From positions 3,579,001-3,643,000 of the forward strand of contig NZ_CP020472.1 in assembly GCF_002075795.1 (NCBI RefSeq): a stretch of DNA of 64,000 nucleotides. Direction: 5' to 3'. The stretch comes from Shewanella japonica (lineage in GTDB: Bacteria; Pseudomonadota; Gammaproteobacteria; Enterobacterales; Shewanellaceae). Both the position numbers and the translations under genes were made by a program. The notes beneath the pieces are model-generated. The model ran no database searches, had not been told where the DNA came from, and saw only the letters and a program-made list of their open reading frames with translations. Numbering within the stretch: the stretch's first letter is position 1; every line of letters starts with the position of its first letter. Below are positions 44,868-55,170 of this stretch, piece after piece.

Positions 44868-47800
44868 CTAGTTAACACTATTAACGGTTAACGTAGGTGA
44901 ACTTGAACTTGGGCCTGTTACCGTAAAGCGATAAGTCCCAGCTACAGCAACATCAAACAACATATTTGCTCCTTTAGAGGCTAAGGTTTTCATATCGCCT
45001 TCAATCACTGCCTCTTCACCAGCTATAGCGCCAAAATCTACCGTTGACCAGTCTCCTGTGGCGATTTTGAACTCAGCAGTTCCAGCGTCAAGTGCAATAT
45101 CGACAGTATATACAGATGAGCCCTGATAACTGAGTGCATCCACTTCACCCCACCCATTCATGCCACCACGAATGTAAACGGTATTACCAGCAAACATATC
45201 AGTTTTGTTCACTGTTAACACAGGTTCATTGCGATTAGTCATGTCTAGAGTGAAGGTATACATTTCTTCAGTTTCAAAGTTCAGGCTCATATTGCTACCA
45301 GAAACAGCTAATGCTTTTTCAGTCCCTAGTGTGACTGAACCATCGGCATCTAAGCTACCAAAATCAACAGTAGACCAATCAGCTGATGCCACTTTAAACT
45401 CATGGTTTGCTACAGATACCAAAATTTCAGCTTGATAAATACTACCGCCCATATATGTAAGCTCGTCAGTTTCACCCCAACCGTTCATACCACCACGAAT
45501 ATAAACGCTAGTCCCCACAAAAGGCTCTTCGTTGTATACGGTAAGCACTGGGTTATCTTTATCTGCCGCATTGAGTGAGAACACGTAAGTTGCATCAGTT
45601 GCAGCTGTAAAGCTTAAGTTTGCACCACTTGGCGCAAGTTGCTCTGCTACGTCTTCATCTACACCTGCTTCAGCATCTGATACGCCGCCAAAATCAACGG
45701 TACTCCAATCTGCTGACGCTACTTTAAAGTCATAGCCACCCGCAGCAAGTGTAATCGCAACACGATATTCACCACTCCCCACATAGGTAAAGCTATCCAC
45801 TTCACCCCAACCATTCATGCTGCCACGAACAAAGACTTCAGTGCTGCCATAAGGTACAACATCAGGTGCTCCTGCAGTGGCATCAGCACTTAATCCTGTC
45901 CCTTGGGTATCTCCTTGATTTTTAACAAACACAGCTGTGGTATGAGCTGGAACGGTAAAGGTTCCTTCGTCAATGCCTTCACTAAAGTTTGCACCTTGAA
46001 CTGTTGAGTCAACTGACATAGCTAATGTTGGATGCAAGCTAAAGCCCGTTGCTGTTGACACAGTATGAGATTGCTCACTATCACTACCATTTATCATCAC
46101 CACCATGGCATCAACCGCAGGGTCGACATCCACTAGGCCTGCACCATCGTCAACACTCATCACGAGAACGCCTTGCTTTTGGTTTTTACCAATATTATGG
46201 AAACCAACTCGATCAATAATGTCTTGTTCGGTAGTTAACCGCAGTAAAGGGCTGCTTTTACGTATCGATAAGAACTCATTAAACACGCTTGAAGCAAACT
46301 CAATTTCAGACATTGATGGGGCTGAATTAGGATTACCTGCTAGTGCGATAATTTGTTCCATTTTCTCTGCATTATCTTGCTCTAACGGTAATCCAACATT
46401 CCAGTTATTGCTTTCCTTGGTAAAGTCGACCCAGTTAAACCAATCACCAGAGTCATAGGTGTTACGATCCAGTGATTTTGACCGCAACATATCACCACCC
46501 ATTTGGAAGAACGGGATACCTTGGCTCATTAATGGAATCGTTGCAGCAATGTTTTGCACACGAACTCGAGTATCAAGCGACATACCAATGTCATTTGAGT
46601 ACTGCAAAATATCCCACAAGGTTTCGTTATCATGCTTTGACACATAGTTAATACTGTCAGCAGGATCTAAAGTATAAGCAGTAGGCTGGGTGTTCCAGCT
46701 AAAGCTGCTGCCTGTTGCTGTATTACCAATAAAGTCTTTTAAGACGTAGTTTTGTAAGTTACCAGCCATTGATAAACGCAGGGTGTCTTGGTCGCGTAAG
46801 TAGTCATCTTTTTGCTCCATAGCAAATAATGCACCGCCACGAACTGACTCACGAATACGATCATTAAAGGTACCGACTTCACTGCCAGCCATATTGGCCT
46901 GAACAGCTTGTTCAAATAAGCGGTTATCTGCGACTTCACCAAAGTTCCAACCTTCACCATAGAAGTAGTTATCAGGATCAACCGCTTGAACAGCCTCGCG
47001 AGCATCTAAAATACTGCTCTTAGGCATATGACCCATCACGTCGAATCGGAAACCATCAAATCCATACTGCTTGGCAAGAATGACCATGGAGTCTGAAACA
47101 AACTTATCCATCATTCGATGCTCTGTTGCAGTATTATCACAACAAGTCGATGACTCAATTTTACCGGTAATTTCGTTATAGCGGTGGTAGTAACCTGGCA
47201 CGACTTTATCAAGTACCGAGTTATCCCAAAGTCCCGACGAACTCGTATGGTTATAGACCACATCAAGTACCACGCGTAAACCGAGTTCATGTAATGCTAA
47301 GTTCATTTCTCGCAATTCTTTAATACGAGCAACACCTTCAGCATCAGTCGCATAACTTCCTTCTGGGGCAATAAAATGTTGCGGATCGTAACCCCAGTTA
47401 AAGCTGTCATAACCACGCATAGCATTAACGAGTGCTTGCGCATCTTTAGAGCCTGGTAATGTTCCTTCTAAAATAGACTGAATAGTTGCCGACTTATCCT
47501 GAGTCAAACACGCATCTGCATTGTCATCAATCTTGTCACATAAGGTGCCCAAGGTATCTGAAATATCAACGCGCTCAGCTGGGTCTTCATTGACTGTGGC
47601 AATGTCATTGATTGGCAGCAAATGAAAATGTGTTACACCACTTTCAGCCAGCTTTCTAAGATGCTCAACAGGGTCACTTCCCTCTTCAGTAAAGGCTAAA
47701 TACTTTCCTCGATTAGCTTCAGACGTGCTTTCATCACGTGCACTAAAGTCACGTACATGACCTTCGTAAATCACGATATCCTCAGGATTTGCCACCGTCA

Positions 47801-49208
47801 TAACTTCGTGGCCATCCCAACCTTCAGGTTTTAAATCTGCATCACTCAAGTTAACAAATTGGCTGTAACGGCCATTAGTTGAGACATTAAGTGAATAAGG
47901 ATCCGTTGACTCGAGTGTTTCAATAGCCTGAGTAACAGGATGATAAACTACTAATTCATAGCGGTAATACATTCTGTCTAGGCTCATATCACCACTGAAT
48001 GACCAAATACCCGTGTCAGCATCAAGGCTCATCGCTTCTGTAGAGGTTAAGTTTTTCGCCGCATCATAAACCTTTAAGTTTACCGACTGCGCTGTTGGCG
48101 CCCAGACATTAGCAATGATGTTACTACCGTCATATATTATGCCTAAATCAGCTTCGTCAGCATCGTTATCACCTGAGGTATATAACGCATCCAATACTTT
48201 TGCCACTTGTACATGACTTGCCGCAACAGGTTTATTATCACTGTCATAGGCCGCCATCACCAATTGATTTTTAGCAATAGACTTAGCTTCTTCTGCAGTA
48301 AAATTCGCTTCATAGGCAGGCCAATCAGCTAAATGTGGCACTAAGGCTTTTTGCACATCAGTTAGCTCACTGCTCATAACTTCAACCTGAGTACCACTGA
48401 TGTTGCCATCATTATTAGCGGCAATTCCAGCTGATGCAGAATGATGAATGACGAACTTAGCAATGCCGTCGGGATCTTCATTCCATACAAAAGTGTTTTG
48501 ATCTAACCAGTGAGCACTTGCACCAGCAATAGAAAAACCAACATCTAGAATCGGATAATCATACACATCACTTTCACCATGGATGGTAAAATTAGTACGG
48601 TTAAAGTTTGCTTCAGGCTCGCCGTCTTCGGCTAACACTTTAAGGTTCATGACTAAGTCACCATCCCCCAGTGCTTTACCTGAACCTTCAGTACCGATAT
48701 GAACAATAAAGTTGGCACATTCGCCATAGCCTTCTTTAAGATTAATGATCCAATAAGCACCATAATTAGGGTCAATACCATCAAACGAATGACCATTTGC
48801 CCAATCAGTTGAATCAAACGGCGGCGCATAGCTATCACAGGTGTCATTATTCCAAGTATGCAGCTTATAACCTGGGTAATTAGGGTTCGAATCAGTATTA
48901 TCGTTATCTTTAATTCGGTTGTAATACAACACAGCTTGGTTTTCACCAGCGTAAGCTACAGGCTCAGGTAGCTCAGGGTTATAGCCCACAATACAGCTTT
49001 CATTTTTTGCATCAGGAAATTTAGGTGCTGGACAGCTTAATGGCGGCGGAGGTACACATTCGGTGCCCGCTGCATTAGGGATATTCGGTACATTACACGT
49101 TAACAGCACTTCACCTGGCTCAGATGAATCCCCACCACCACAACCTGCAAGCGTCGCTAAACTGGCAGCAACTGCAGATAATTTCACGACTCTAGAAATA
49201 CTCATCAT
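44868..49208 (-). CDS. pulA: Type I pullulanase, secreted lipoprotein with three C-terminal repeats
   Basis: Hydrolyses alpha-1,6 links of pullulan and branched alpha-glucans at the cell surface. 1446 residues: lipobox LAGC (19-22), CBM41-like domain (about 85-195), CBM48 (about 345-460), GH13 catalytic core and a DUF3372-like C-terminal domain, then three tandem repeats of about 95 residues from residue 1120 on. Pullulanase signature FNWGYDPQHF; GH13 regions LDVVYNH, GFRFDVMGH (nucleophile Asp), YGEGWNFGE (acid/base Glu), SKHDNETLWD. Two ATGs (49208, 49205) fit the GGGGAG site. It follows the TonB receptor by 108 bases. Confidence 0.94.
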   Translation of the reverse strand: MMSISRVVKLSAVAASLATLAGCGGGDSSEPGEVLLTCNVPNIPNAAGTECVPPPPLSCPAPKFPDAKNESCIVGYNPELPEPVAYAGENQAVLYYNRIKDNDNTDSNPNYPGYKLHTWNNDTCDSYAPPFDSTDWANGHSFDGIDPNYGAYWIINLKEGYGECANFIVHIGTEGSGKALGDGDLVMNLKVLAEDGEPEANFNRTNFTIHGESDVYDYPILDVGFSIAGASAHWLDQNTFVWNEDPDGIAKFVIHHSASAGIAANNDGNISGTQVEVMSSELTDVQKALVPHLADWPAYEANFTAEEAKSIAKNQLVMAAYDSDNKPVAASHVQVAKVLDALYTSGDNDADEADLGIIYDGSNIIANVWAPTAQSVNLKVYDAAKNLTSTEAMSLDADTGIWSFSGDMSLDRMYYRYELVVYHPVTQAIETLESTDPYSLNVSTNGRYSQFVNLSDADLKPEGWDGHEVMTVANPEDIVIYEGHVRDFSARDESTSEANRGKYLAFTEEGSDPVEHLRKLAESGVTHFHLLPINDIATVNEDPAERVDISDTLGTLCDKIDDNADACLTQDKSATIQSILEGTLPGSKDAQALVNAMRGYDSFNWGYDPQHFIAPEGSYATDAEGVARIKELREMNLALHELGLRVVLDVVYNHTSSSGLWDNSVLDKVVPGYYHRYNEITGKIESSTCCDNTATEHRMMDKFVSDSMVILAKQYGFDGFRFDVMGHMPKSSILDAREAVQAVDPDNYFYGEGWNFGEVADNRLFEQAVQANMAGSEVGTFNDRIRESVRGGALFAMEQKDDYLRDQDTLRLSMAGNLQNYVLKDFIGNTATGSSFSWNTQPTAYTLDPADSINYVSKHDNETLWDILQYSNDIGMSLDTRVRVQNIAATIPLMSQGIPFFQMGGDMLRSKSLDRNTYDSGDWFNWVDFTKESNNWNVGLPLEQDNAEKMEQIIALAGNPNSAPSMSEIEFASSVFNEFLSIRKSSPLLRLTTEQDIIDRVGFHNIGKNQKQGVLVMSVDDGAGLVDVDPAVDAMVVMINGSDSEQSHTVSTATGFSLHPTLAMSVDSTVQGANFSEGIDEGTFTVPAHTTAVFVKNQGDTQGTGLSADATAGAPDVVPYGSTEVFVRGSMNGWGEVDSFTYVGSGEYRVAITLAAGGYDFKVASADWSTVDFGGVSDAEAGVDEDVAEQLAPSGANLSFTAATDATYVFSLNAADKDNPVLTVYNEEPFVGTSVYIRGGMNGWGETDELTYMGGSIYQAEILVSVANHEFKVASADWSTVDFGSLDADGSVTLGTEKALAVSGSNMSLNFETEEMYTFTLDMTNRNEPVLTVNKTDMFAGNTVYIRGGMNGWGEVDALSYQGSSVYTVDIALDAGTAEFKIATGDWSTVDFGAIAGEEAVIEGDMKTLASKGANMLFDVAVAGTYRFTVTGPSSSSPTLTVNSVN
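44900..45860 (-). repeat. Three tandem repeats at the 3' end of the pullulanase gene
   Basis: Each unit encodes about 95-110 residues with the words V(Y/F)(I/V)RGxMNGWGE, then FK(V/I)A(S/T)xDWSTVDFG. Approximate spans 44880-45190, 45190-45540 and 45540-45870. Tryptophan pairs in MNGWGE and ADWSTVD suggest starch-binding E-set modules. Confidence 0.85.
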
Positions 49209-49316
49209 GAGTGACTTCTCCCCATAGAATGTTGATAAAATTGCGTCATCAGTTTGTTGTTATTAATTTGATGACCCATCACACGAATTAACTGGATATT
49301 GTTCTTATTATTTTTG

Positions 49317-52289
49317 TTACATGGCATAAGTGAACCCCAAGTAAAATTCGCGGCCAAAGTACTGAATGGTGCCGGTTTTGTTTTCAGTGCCGAAGTAACT
49401 TTTAGTTGGCTCATCAGTTAAGTTATTCACTTGAAATAACACTCCTAAGCCATCAGTCACTTGGTAAGACGCTTGATAATCAAGCACTGTTTCACCATCA
49501 AAATTCACCACTTGTTCGTTAATGGCGACTTGCTCAGATACGAAATCATCACGGTAACGACCACTTAAACGAGTTTCGAAGCCTTCGTAAGAGTAAAAGA
49601 GCGTGGCGCTGACCACATTGTTAGATAACCCAGGTAAATCTTGCGTTGCCGTGTCACCACCTAAGTTAGTAATGGATTGCACTTCAGACTCGGTGTAAGA
49701 GTAACTTGCGTTAAACCCTAGCCCTGACCATCCTGCTGGTAGTGAAGCAAACACTTGGGTGTAAGCTAATTCAAGACCACGAATATAGCCGCCTTCAGCG
49801 TTATTGACTGCTGTGGTGTAAGTACCGTTAGTGGTTTCAATTTGCTCACCACTATCTTCATCAATAATGTAATCAGGGACGTTAAAACCGTTACCTTTAA
49901 AGTCGAAGTTATCAATCGCAATCGTGTCAATGAATGAGTCAATATTCTTATAGAAGACAGCAGCGACGACTGCCCCTTCATCAAAGTAATACTCATAAGA
50001 TAAATCGTATTGATCTGCATAGAACGGCATTAAGAATGGGTTATTGGTACTTGAACCATTGATTTCACCATCATCTGAAACCGATGCACTGATATCGCCA
50101 GCTAAGCGATTAATCGGTGGGCGAGACATCACTTTTGCAGCGGCAAAACGGACCTGTGAGTCATCAGTGACTTTAAAGTTTAAGTTGATAGAAGGCAGGT
50201 AATCGGTGTAATCAACCCCCTGAACCGTTGGCGCATAGTTTTGGTTGATAATGCCAATTTCATCAGTAATATTCTGCGCACCTAAAGTCGGATCTCCTTC
50301 TACATTTTGAAGCATGGTCGCTGACTGGTCGGTATTAACCACACGAACACCAAAGTTACCCGTAATTGGTAATCCACCAATTTCAGTATCAATGTTTGCC
50401 ATGACATAGCCAGACAAGACTTCTTCATACACCTCGCCACTTTGCAGCACTGACCAAGAATAGTTAGTTGTGTAGCCTTGTGGATCGATGACTCCACCCG
50501 CATTACCCCAAGTTTGTACAGGTTGTGGCGTGCCATCTGGGAACCATGCATTTAACGCTTTATCTAAATCAATGGCTAAATAAGAAGGGAAATATGAAAA
50601 GTCACCATCCCAGTCAACAACCGTTGTCATATCATCGGTAAGTTTGAGTGGCGGCTCAGATTTTGAAAATGCACCATCATTACCGTATTCAAATACTGAG
50701 CGATCGTTTGAGTAAGTGCGATCTGAATAGCGTGCGCCAAATTCTACACTTGCGATAAAGTCATTATCTAACTCATAAGTAAAATCTACTCGGTATGCTT
50801 TCACTTCATCTTCGTTTTCAAACGGATAAATACCGTATTTACTGACCATCACTCGGTCGATATCAGAAAATGCATCCGCTTGATTAAAGCCAACATCGGG
50901 TAAATCTAAACCATTTAATAAATAACTTACTGAGACATTCTCATCAAAAATAGGCGCATCCGCATTCGCATCAACAGCGACATTTGACCAAAGTAAGCCG
51001 TTTCTGAAATCACTTTTAGCCGCTGATAACGACACATCGACATTGACGTTTAATCTGTCTGTTACCTGCCAATCACCATTGATACCAAAGCTGTCGACCT
51101 CATCAAAATCTTGGTTATCATCATTGACGATTTCGACACGAGTGTAGCTTTTAGAAGTGCGGTTAAACGTGCCGCCGATAACTGAATTACCATCATAAGT
51201 TGGATTTGAAACACTGGCATCGCGGCCGCCAAACTTGGTACGAAAACCACGAGCAAATGATTCGCTGTCAAAGCGGGACATAAAGGCATCAGCCTTTAAC
51301 ACAAAATTGTCTACTGGTGCCCACTCAATGGCGGCCATGTAACCATTTCGAATTTCAACACCACCTAGATGTTGTACCTCAAAACCTTCACTGATGTATT
51401 CGTTCGCAGGGTTATCTTCAGGTCCATTGGTATCCCCTTCAATGCCGTCGACATCCTTGGAATCATTGTAAGCAAGGCCAATAAATTGAGTTGCGACACT
51501 CGGCTGTTCAAGACGAGCGTAACCCACTGCCACACCTAAGGTATCCTCTAGGAATTTACCTTGATATGAAAAACTTAAACGAGAACCAAAATCTTCGGCA
51601 CCGTACACTTCATCGGCACGATCGTTATACATACCACGTACATTGGCAGTAAAGTTATGTTGTTTATCTTTGCTTAGAGGACTGACGGTTGTCAGCTCAA
51701 CAGTACCCGCAACACCGCCTTCAATAAGGGAAGCTTTAGGCGACTTGTAAACCGCTGCAGAACTAATTAATTCAGAAGGGTATTGGTCAAACTCAATACT
51801 ACGAGAACCGCTCGTTGATACTTGTTCACGTCCATTTAAGGTTGAAAAAACAAAGCCACCCGACATACCACGAATGTTAATTTCAGCGGCTTGACCACCA
51901 GTACGTACTGCAGAAATACCAGGTAAACGGGTCAATGCATCGGCCATTGAAACGTCAGGTAGTGCACCTAAGTCATCGGCAGATAATTGCTCAGAAACGG
52001 TATCCCCATAACGTTTTGAGTTAAGTGAATCAATCAAACTACGACTATAGCCTTTCACACTGATCCGCTCGATGCCAGTTTCAGCTTCCGTATCATCCGC
52101 TTCATTGCTAGCTAACGCATTTGTGGGTTGTGTATTCTCTGTGGCACTCACTTCGACATCAGCTGTCGATGATTGAACCGTTTCAGTTTTTATCTCATCG
52201 GCCGCAAATGCGTCATTAGGAGTCAACATAATACTGACTCCTGCCGCTGCTAGCGCTAGTGATAACACACTAGGTTTACAATTGAACAT
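49317..52289 (-). CDS. TonB-dependent outer-membrane receptor, probably for alpha-glucan oligosaccharides
   Basis: 990 residues from the ATG at 52289, which has GAGGGG eight bases upstream (frame open to 52331). Signal peptide ending near NDAFA, a low-complexity TonB-box region with IERISVKG (about 77-84), plug domain with LPDVSMADALTRLPGISAVR and AEINIRGMSGGF, GGVAGTVEL, then a long beta-barrel ending REFYLGFTYAM (Met instead of the usual terminal Phe). The plug pattern is that of the large TIGR01782-type receptors linked to plant and starch sugars. Location directly before pulA points to maltodextrins. Confidence 0.9.
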   Translation of the reverse strand: MFNCKPSVLSLALAAAGVSIMLTPNDAFAADEIKTETVQSSTADVEVSATENTQPTNALASNEADDTEAETGIERISVKGYSRSLIDSLNSKRYGDTVSEQLSADDLGALPDVSMADALTRLPGISAVRTGGQAAEINIRGMSGGFVFSTLNGREQVSTSGSRSIEFDQYPSELISSAAVYKSPKASLIEGGVAGTVELTTVSPLSKDKQHNFTANVRGMYNDRADEVYGAEDFGSRLSFSYQGKFLEDTLGVAVGYARLEQPSVATQFIGLAYNDSKDVDGIEGDTNGPEDNPANEYISEGFEVQHLGGVEIRNGYMAAIEWAPVDNFVLKADAFMSRFDSESFARGFRTKFGGRDASVSNPTYDGNSVIGGTFNRTSKSYTRVEIVNDDNQDFDEVDSFGINGDWQVTDRLNVNVDVSLSAAKSDFRNGLLWSNVAVDANADAPIFDENVSVSYLLNGLDLPDVGFNQADAFSDIDRVMVSKYGIYPFENEDEVKAYRVDFTYELDNDFIASVEFGARYSDRTYSNDRSVFEYGNDGAFSKSEPPLKLTDDMTTVVDWDGDFSYFPSYLAIDLDKALNAWFPDGTPQPVQTWGNAGGVIDPQGYTTNYSWSVLQSGEVYEEVLSGYVMANIDTEIGGLPITGNFGVRVVNTDQSATMLQNVEGDPTLGAQNITDEIGIINQNYAPTVQGVDYTDYLPSINLNFKVTDDSQVRFAAAKVMSRPPINRLAGDISASVSDDGEINGSSTNNPFLMPFYADQYDLSYEYYFDEGAVVAAVFYKNIDSFIDTIAIDNFDFKGNGFNVPDYIIDEDSGEQIETTNGTYTTAVNNAEGGYIRGLELAYTQVFASLPAGWSGLGFNASYSYTESEVQSITNLGGDTATQDLPGLSNNVVSATLFYSYEGFETRLSGRYRDDFVSEQVAINEQVVNFDGETVLDYQASYQVTDGLGVLFQVNNLTDEPTKSYFGTENKTGTIQYFGREFYLGFTYAM

Positions 52290-52415
52290 TGAGTTTCCCC
52301 TCACCTTACTGACTTTATAGTCACCCAACATTCAGTTATACGACTCAGACTAATGGAATATCAGGCATTATTATCGAGTTATAGTAGTCATGGATAAGTA
52401 TTAGTCTCAATTTTT

Positions 52416-52429
52416 TGCATACGTATTCA
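52416..52429. promoter_or_regulatory. LacI-type operator-like palindrome upstream of the TonB receptor
   Basis: TGCATACGTATTCA, an inverted repeat with one mismatch around ATACGTAT, about 127 bases before the start. A second inverted repeat, CGCTTA-CA-TAAGCG, lies at 52460-52473. LacI-family sugar repressors use this style of site; no such regulator is in the window. Confidence 0.35.
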
Positions 52430-52682
52430 TAACAAACCATTAACAAACAAATTCAAAAACGCTTACATAAGCGAATGAATTAATGCGCAAAAAACAAACA
52501 AAGTGAAATGCAAAGGTATTTTTACGAATACAATAGAATTGAATTTTCTAAGCTTTAGTAGATTTCATCAGGTACTCAGGTAAAATGCAGGCTCGGTAAA
52601 AATGTATTTAAGGTAAGAACGCTAATTTATTTAGCAAACAATCGACTTTAAGCATTTGAATTGGCTAATAAAGGAAGCATTA

Positions 52683-53129
52683 ATGGGTTTTAAGCTAACG
52701 GTAAACTGGCAAGCGGATCATTTTGAACATACCGCACCTGAATTTAACCGAGATCACCAAATTGAGTTTGGTTCAGGGCAAGTGATACAAGCTTCTTCAG
52801 CACCTGAGTACAAAGGTAATGACGAAAAAATTAACCCAGAAGAAAGCCTTTTGGCCGCCTTATCTTCGTGTCATATGCTGACATTTCTAGCCATTGCGCA
52901 CTTAAAGCGATTAACTGTCGTATCTTATCAAGATAATGCCCGTGCTGAACTTGGTAAAAACGATTCAGGAAAATTGTCTGTCACTAAAATGCTCTTAAAC
53001 CCGCAAGTAACGTTTGCTGAAGGCATTGAAGTCAGTAATGAAGTACTGCAAAAAATACACGATAAAGCCCATGCTAATTGCTTTATTGCGAACAGTATTA
53101 ACTCTGAAGTATCAATAAATATCGATTAA
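52683..53129 (+). CDS. OsmC-family peroxiredoxin-like protein
   Basis: 148 residues from the ATG at 52683 (AAGGAA ribosome site; frame open to 52656). OsmC/Ohr fold with the two redox cysteines in ALSSCHMLTFLAIA and HANCFIANS. The arrangement, with a His after the first Cys, fits OsmC-like (YhfA/OsmC subgroup) more than Ohr. Such enzymes reduce organic or acyl hydroperoxides. Divergent from the TonB receptor, monocistronic with a terminator. Confidence 0.9.
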   Translation: MGFKLTVNWQADHFEHTAPEFNRDHQIEFGSGQVIQASSAPEYKGNDEKINPEESLLAALSSCHMLTFLAIAHLKRLTVVSYQDNARAELGKNDSGKLSVTKMLLNPQVTFAEGIEVSNEVLQKIHDKAHANCFIANSINSEVSINID

Positions 53130-53185
53130 TATTCATTACCGAGTTAAGACAGATTTAACCTCTACTCAGCAACCGAGTAAGACAT

Positions 53186-53220
53186 AAAAAAAGCCAATCA
53201 TTGTGATTGGCTTTTTTAGT
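53186..53220 (+). terminator. Rho-independent terminator after the OsmC gene
   Basis: AAGCCAATCA / TGATTGGCTT with A and T runs on the two sides. Confidence 0.9.
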
Positions 53221-53340
53221 GTCTAGATGACTTATTAGTAAAGCCTTCGTCAGATGTATTTCAATTTACACTATAAAAAAACAATAATTTAAATCACCAA
53301 GCAACCGTTTCCTGTTCTGCTTAGTCACTTTTAAAAGAGT

Positions 53341-55047
53341 CTATGGTTTAGGTAAAATATCCTCTGCAGTGCCTTGTTGTGGAATAGGTTTAGCACGTAA
53401 AGGTAGGATCGGCGTTTGTTTTAGTTCCTCTTTAAGGTAACTAATGGCCTTTTCAAGCTGCGCATCAGCACCGGTAAACGTTGAATAAGGTAAGTTATCA
53501 ACTTCAATATCAGGTGTAACACCGTAGCCTTCAACAATCCAACGACCATCCATTGCATATTGAGGATACTCAGCGACGCGTGCCATTCCATTATCAGTCA
53601 CTCGATTACGCCCTGATAACCACACTCCAGCACCAGCAGTTTGCTTGCCAATAATAGGGGCTAAACCTAATGCTTTAATCCCTGCTGAAAAAGTTTCACC
53701 ATCTGAGTACGTCATTTGATCTGCAAGCACCACTAAATGGCCCCTAAAGGTTTGTTGCATGTTGGTATTTGCTGAACCATGGGTCGGCTGCCAAAATGCC
53801 CAAGCACGGCGAAGCAGTTTTTCAATTATCCAGCTATCAATGTTTCCGCCTCGGTTTCGACGAACGTCGATAATTAAGCCATCCTTATCGTAATTGGTGT
53901 AAAACTCGCGTGCGAAACTTTCGATATCACCCGAACCCATAGCATACAGGTGCAAATACCCCATTTTGCCATCACTGGCCTTAGCGACTTTTTGCGCATT
54001 GTTGTTAACCCAATCTAAGTAACGTAATTTAGCATCTGCGCCATTGCTATGAGGCACAACAATGGTTTTATGACTATCTTTGCCACGCTTTAAATCAAGC
54101 AGTACCTGTTTTTCGGCTTGGTTTCGCAAGCTATGCGTTACATCCGCAACCGAGTTAATGGCTTTGCCATTAATGGCGACAATGATATCCCCTGGTTTAG
54201 CATCCACATTAATTCGCCCTAGGGGTGAAGCTTGAGAAGGCAACTCAGGATCATTCTGATAAATATGACCGATAATCACTCCTTTATCGGTTTGTGATAA
54301 TCGCGCACCTAAACTAGCCGCAGTTGCAGTCTCATTTTTAGTGACATCACCACCACGAACTTGGGAATGCAATGAATCGAGTTCCCCCATCATTTGCTTA
54401 AATATGTCATTAAGCTCGTTACGATCGGTCAATCTTTTTAATAAAGGTTGGTATTTTTGTTTAATGGCAGCCCAATCTTTACCTCGCATGCCTTTATCGT
54501 AAAAAGAGTCTCGATGCATCAACCAAGCATCTTCAAAAATTTGCTGCCACTCTTGCATAGGTGAGATAGCCAGCTGCCATTGAGCGGTATCAACTTGAGT
54601 GTTTTTAAGTTCAGCAGGTAGCTTATCGCCTGCGGCAACAATATGCATTTCAGCAGGGTTAGACTGCTTAGTTATGAGTAATTTCTCGCCGTCAGCAGAC
54701 ACAGCATAACCACCGATATCAGCCCCAAACTCGCTAATTTCAGCAGAGAGATGATCAAATTTAATGAGCTTTAAACTGGTCTTATTGGCATGAGTGTCCA
54801 ATAAATACAACTTATCTTTTAGCACAGTTAAATTAGCATAATTCCCTGATGCAACGGGTACTTGCCAAAGACGCTGAGTAATCCCTTTCCAGTCAACTCT
54901 GATTTTTTTAGTTGCGGTATTGGTCGCTTCTTCTTTATCTGCAATGGTACTTGCATTGAGTTCAGTCGGTTTTTCGAATGGAAATAACGCCTTCTCATTG
55001 AGTGCAATCGCAAACACTTGGGTGCGTTTATCAAAAATTGGCCCCAT
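53341..55047 (-). CDS. C-terminal part of a tricorn-like S41 protease (downstream of the in-frame stop)
   Basis: 568 residues from the first ATG after the stop. Contains the rest of the second propeller, the C1 region (HRDSFYDKGMRGKDW), a PDZ domain (LGRINVDAKPGDIIVAINGK) and the C2 catalytic domain with the nucleophile in TYSDGETFSAG and the GKQTAGAGVW loop. Catalytic residues look intact, but without the upstream part it lacks signal peptide and first propeller. Translation from this ATG would need an internal ribosome site, and none is convincing. Confidence 0.72.
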   Translation of the reverse strand: MGPIFDKRTQVFAIALNEKALFPFEKPTELNASTIADKEEATNTATKKIRVDWKGITQRLWQVPVASGNYANLTVLKDKLYLLDTHANKTSLKLIKFDHLSAEISEFGADIGGYAVSADGEKLLITKQSNPAEMHIVAAGDKLPAELKNTQVDTAQWQLAISPMQEWQQIFEDAWLMHRDSFYDKGMRGKDWAAIKQKYQPLLKRLTDRNELNDIFKQMMGELDSLHSQVRGGDVTKNETATAASLGARLSQTDKGVIIGHIYQNDPELPSQASPLGRINVDAKPGDIIVAINGKAINSVADVTHSLRNQAEKQVLLDLKRGKDSHKTIVVPHSNGADAKLRYLDWVNNNAQKVAKASDGKMGYLHLYAMGSGDIESFAREFYTNYDKDGLIIDVRRNRGGNIDSWIIEKLLRRAWAFWQPTHGSANTNMQQTFRGHLVVLADQMTYSDGETFSAGIKALGLAPIIGKQTAGAGVWLSGRNRVTDNGMARVAEYPQYAMDGRWIVEGYGVTPDIEVDNLPYSTFTGADAQLEKAISYLKEELKQTPILPLRAKPIPQQGTAEDILPKP

Positions 55048-55170
55048 GTTTCTATCACCCCAAGGTGAACCTGGTGTTGCATCAAAGTGGCGATTAGATA
55101 AGAAATATAACCACTGCCCATCAGGGCTAAAACTAGGTGAAAATGACTCATATTTATCGCTAGTTAATGC

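Noticed and set aside
46105..46458. 117-residue plus-strand frame within the pullulanase gene
   Set aside because: Antisense shadow; serine/threonine-rich composition expected from the opposite coding strand.
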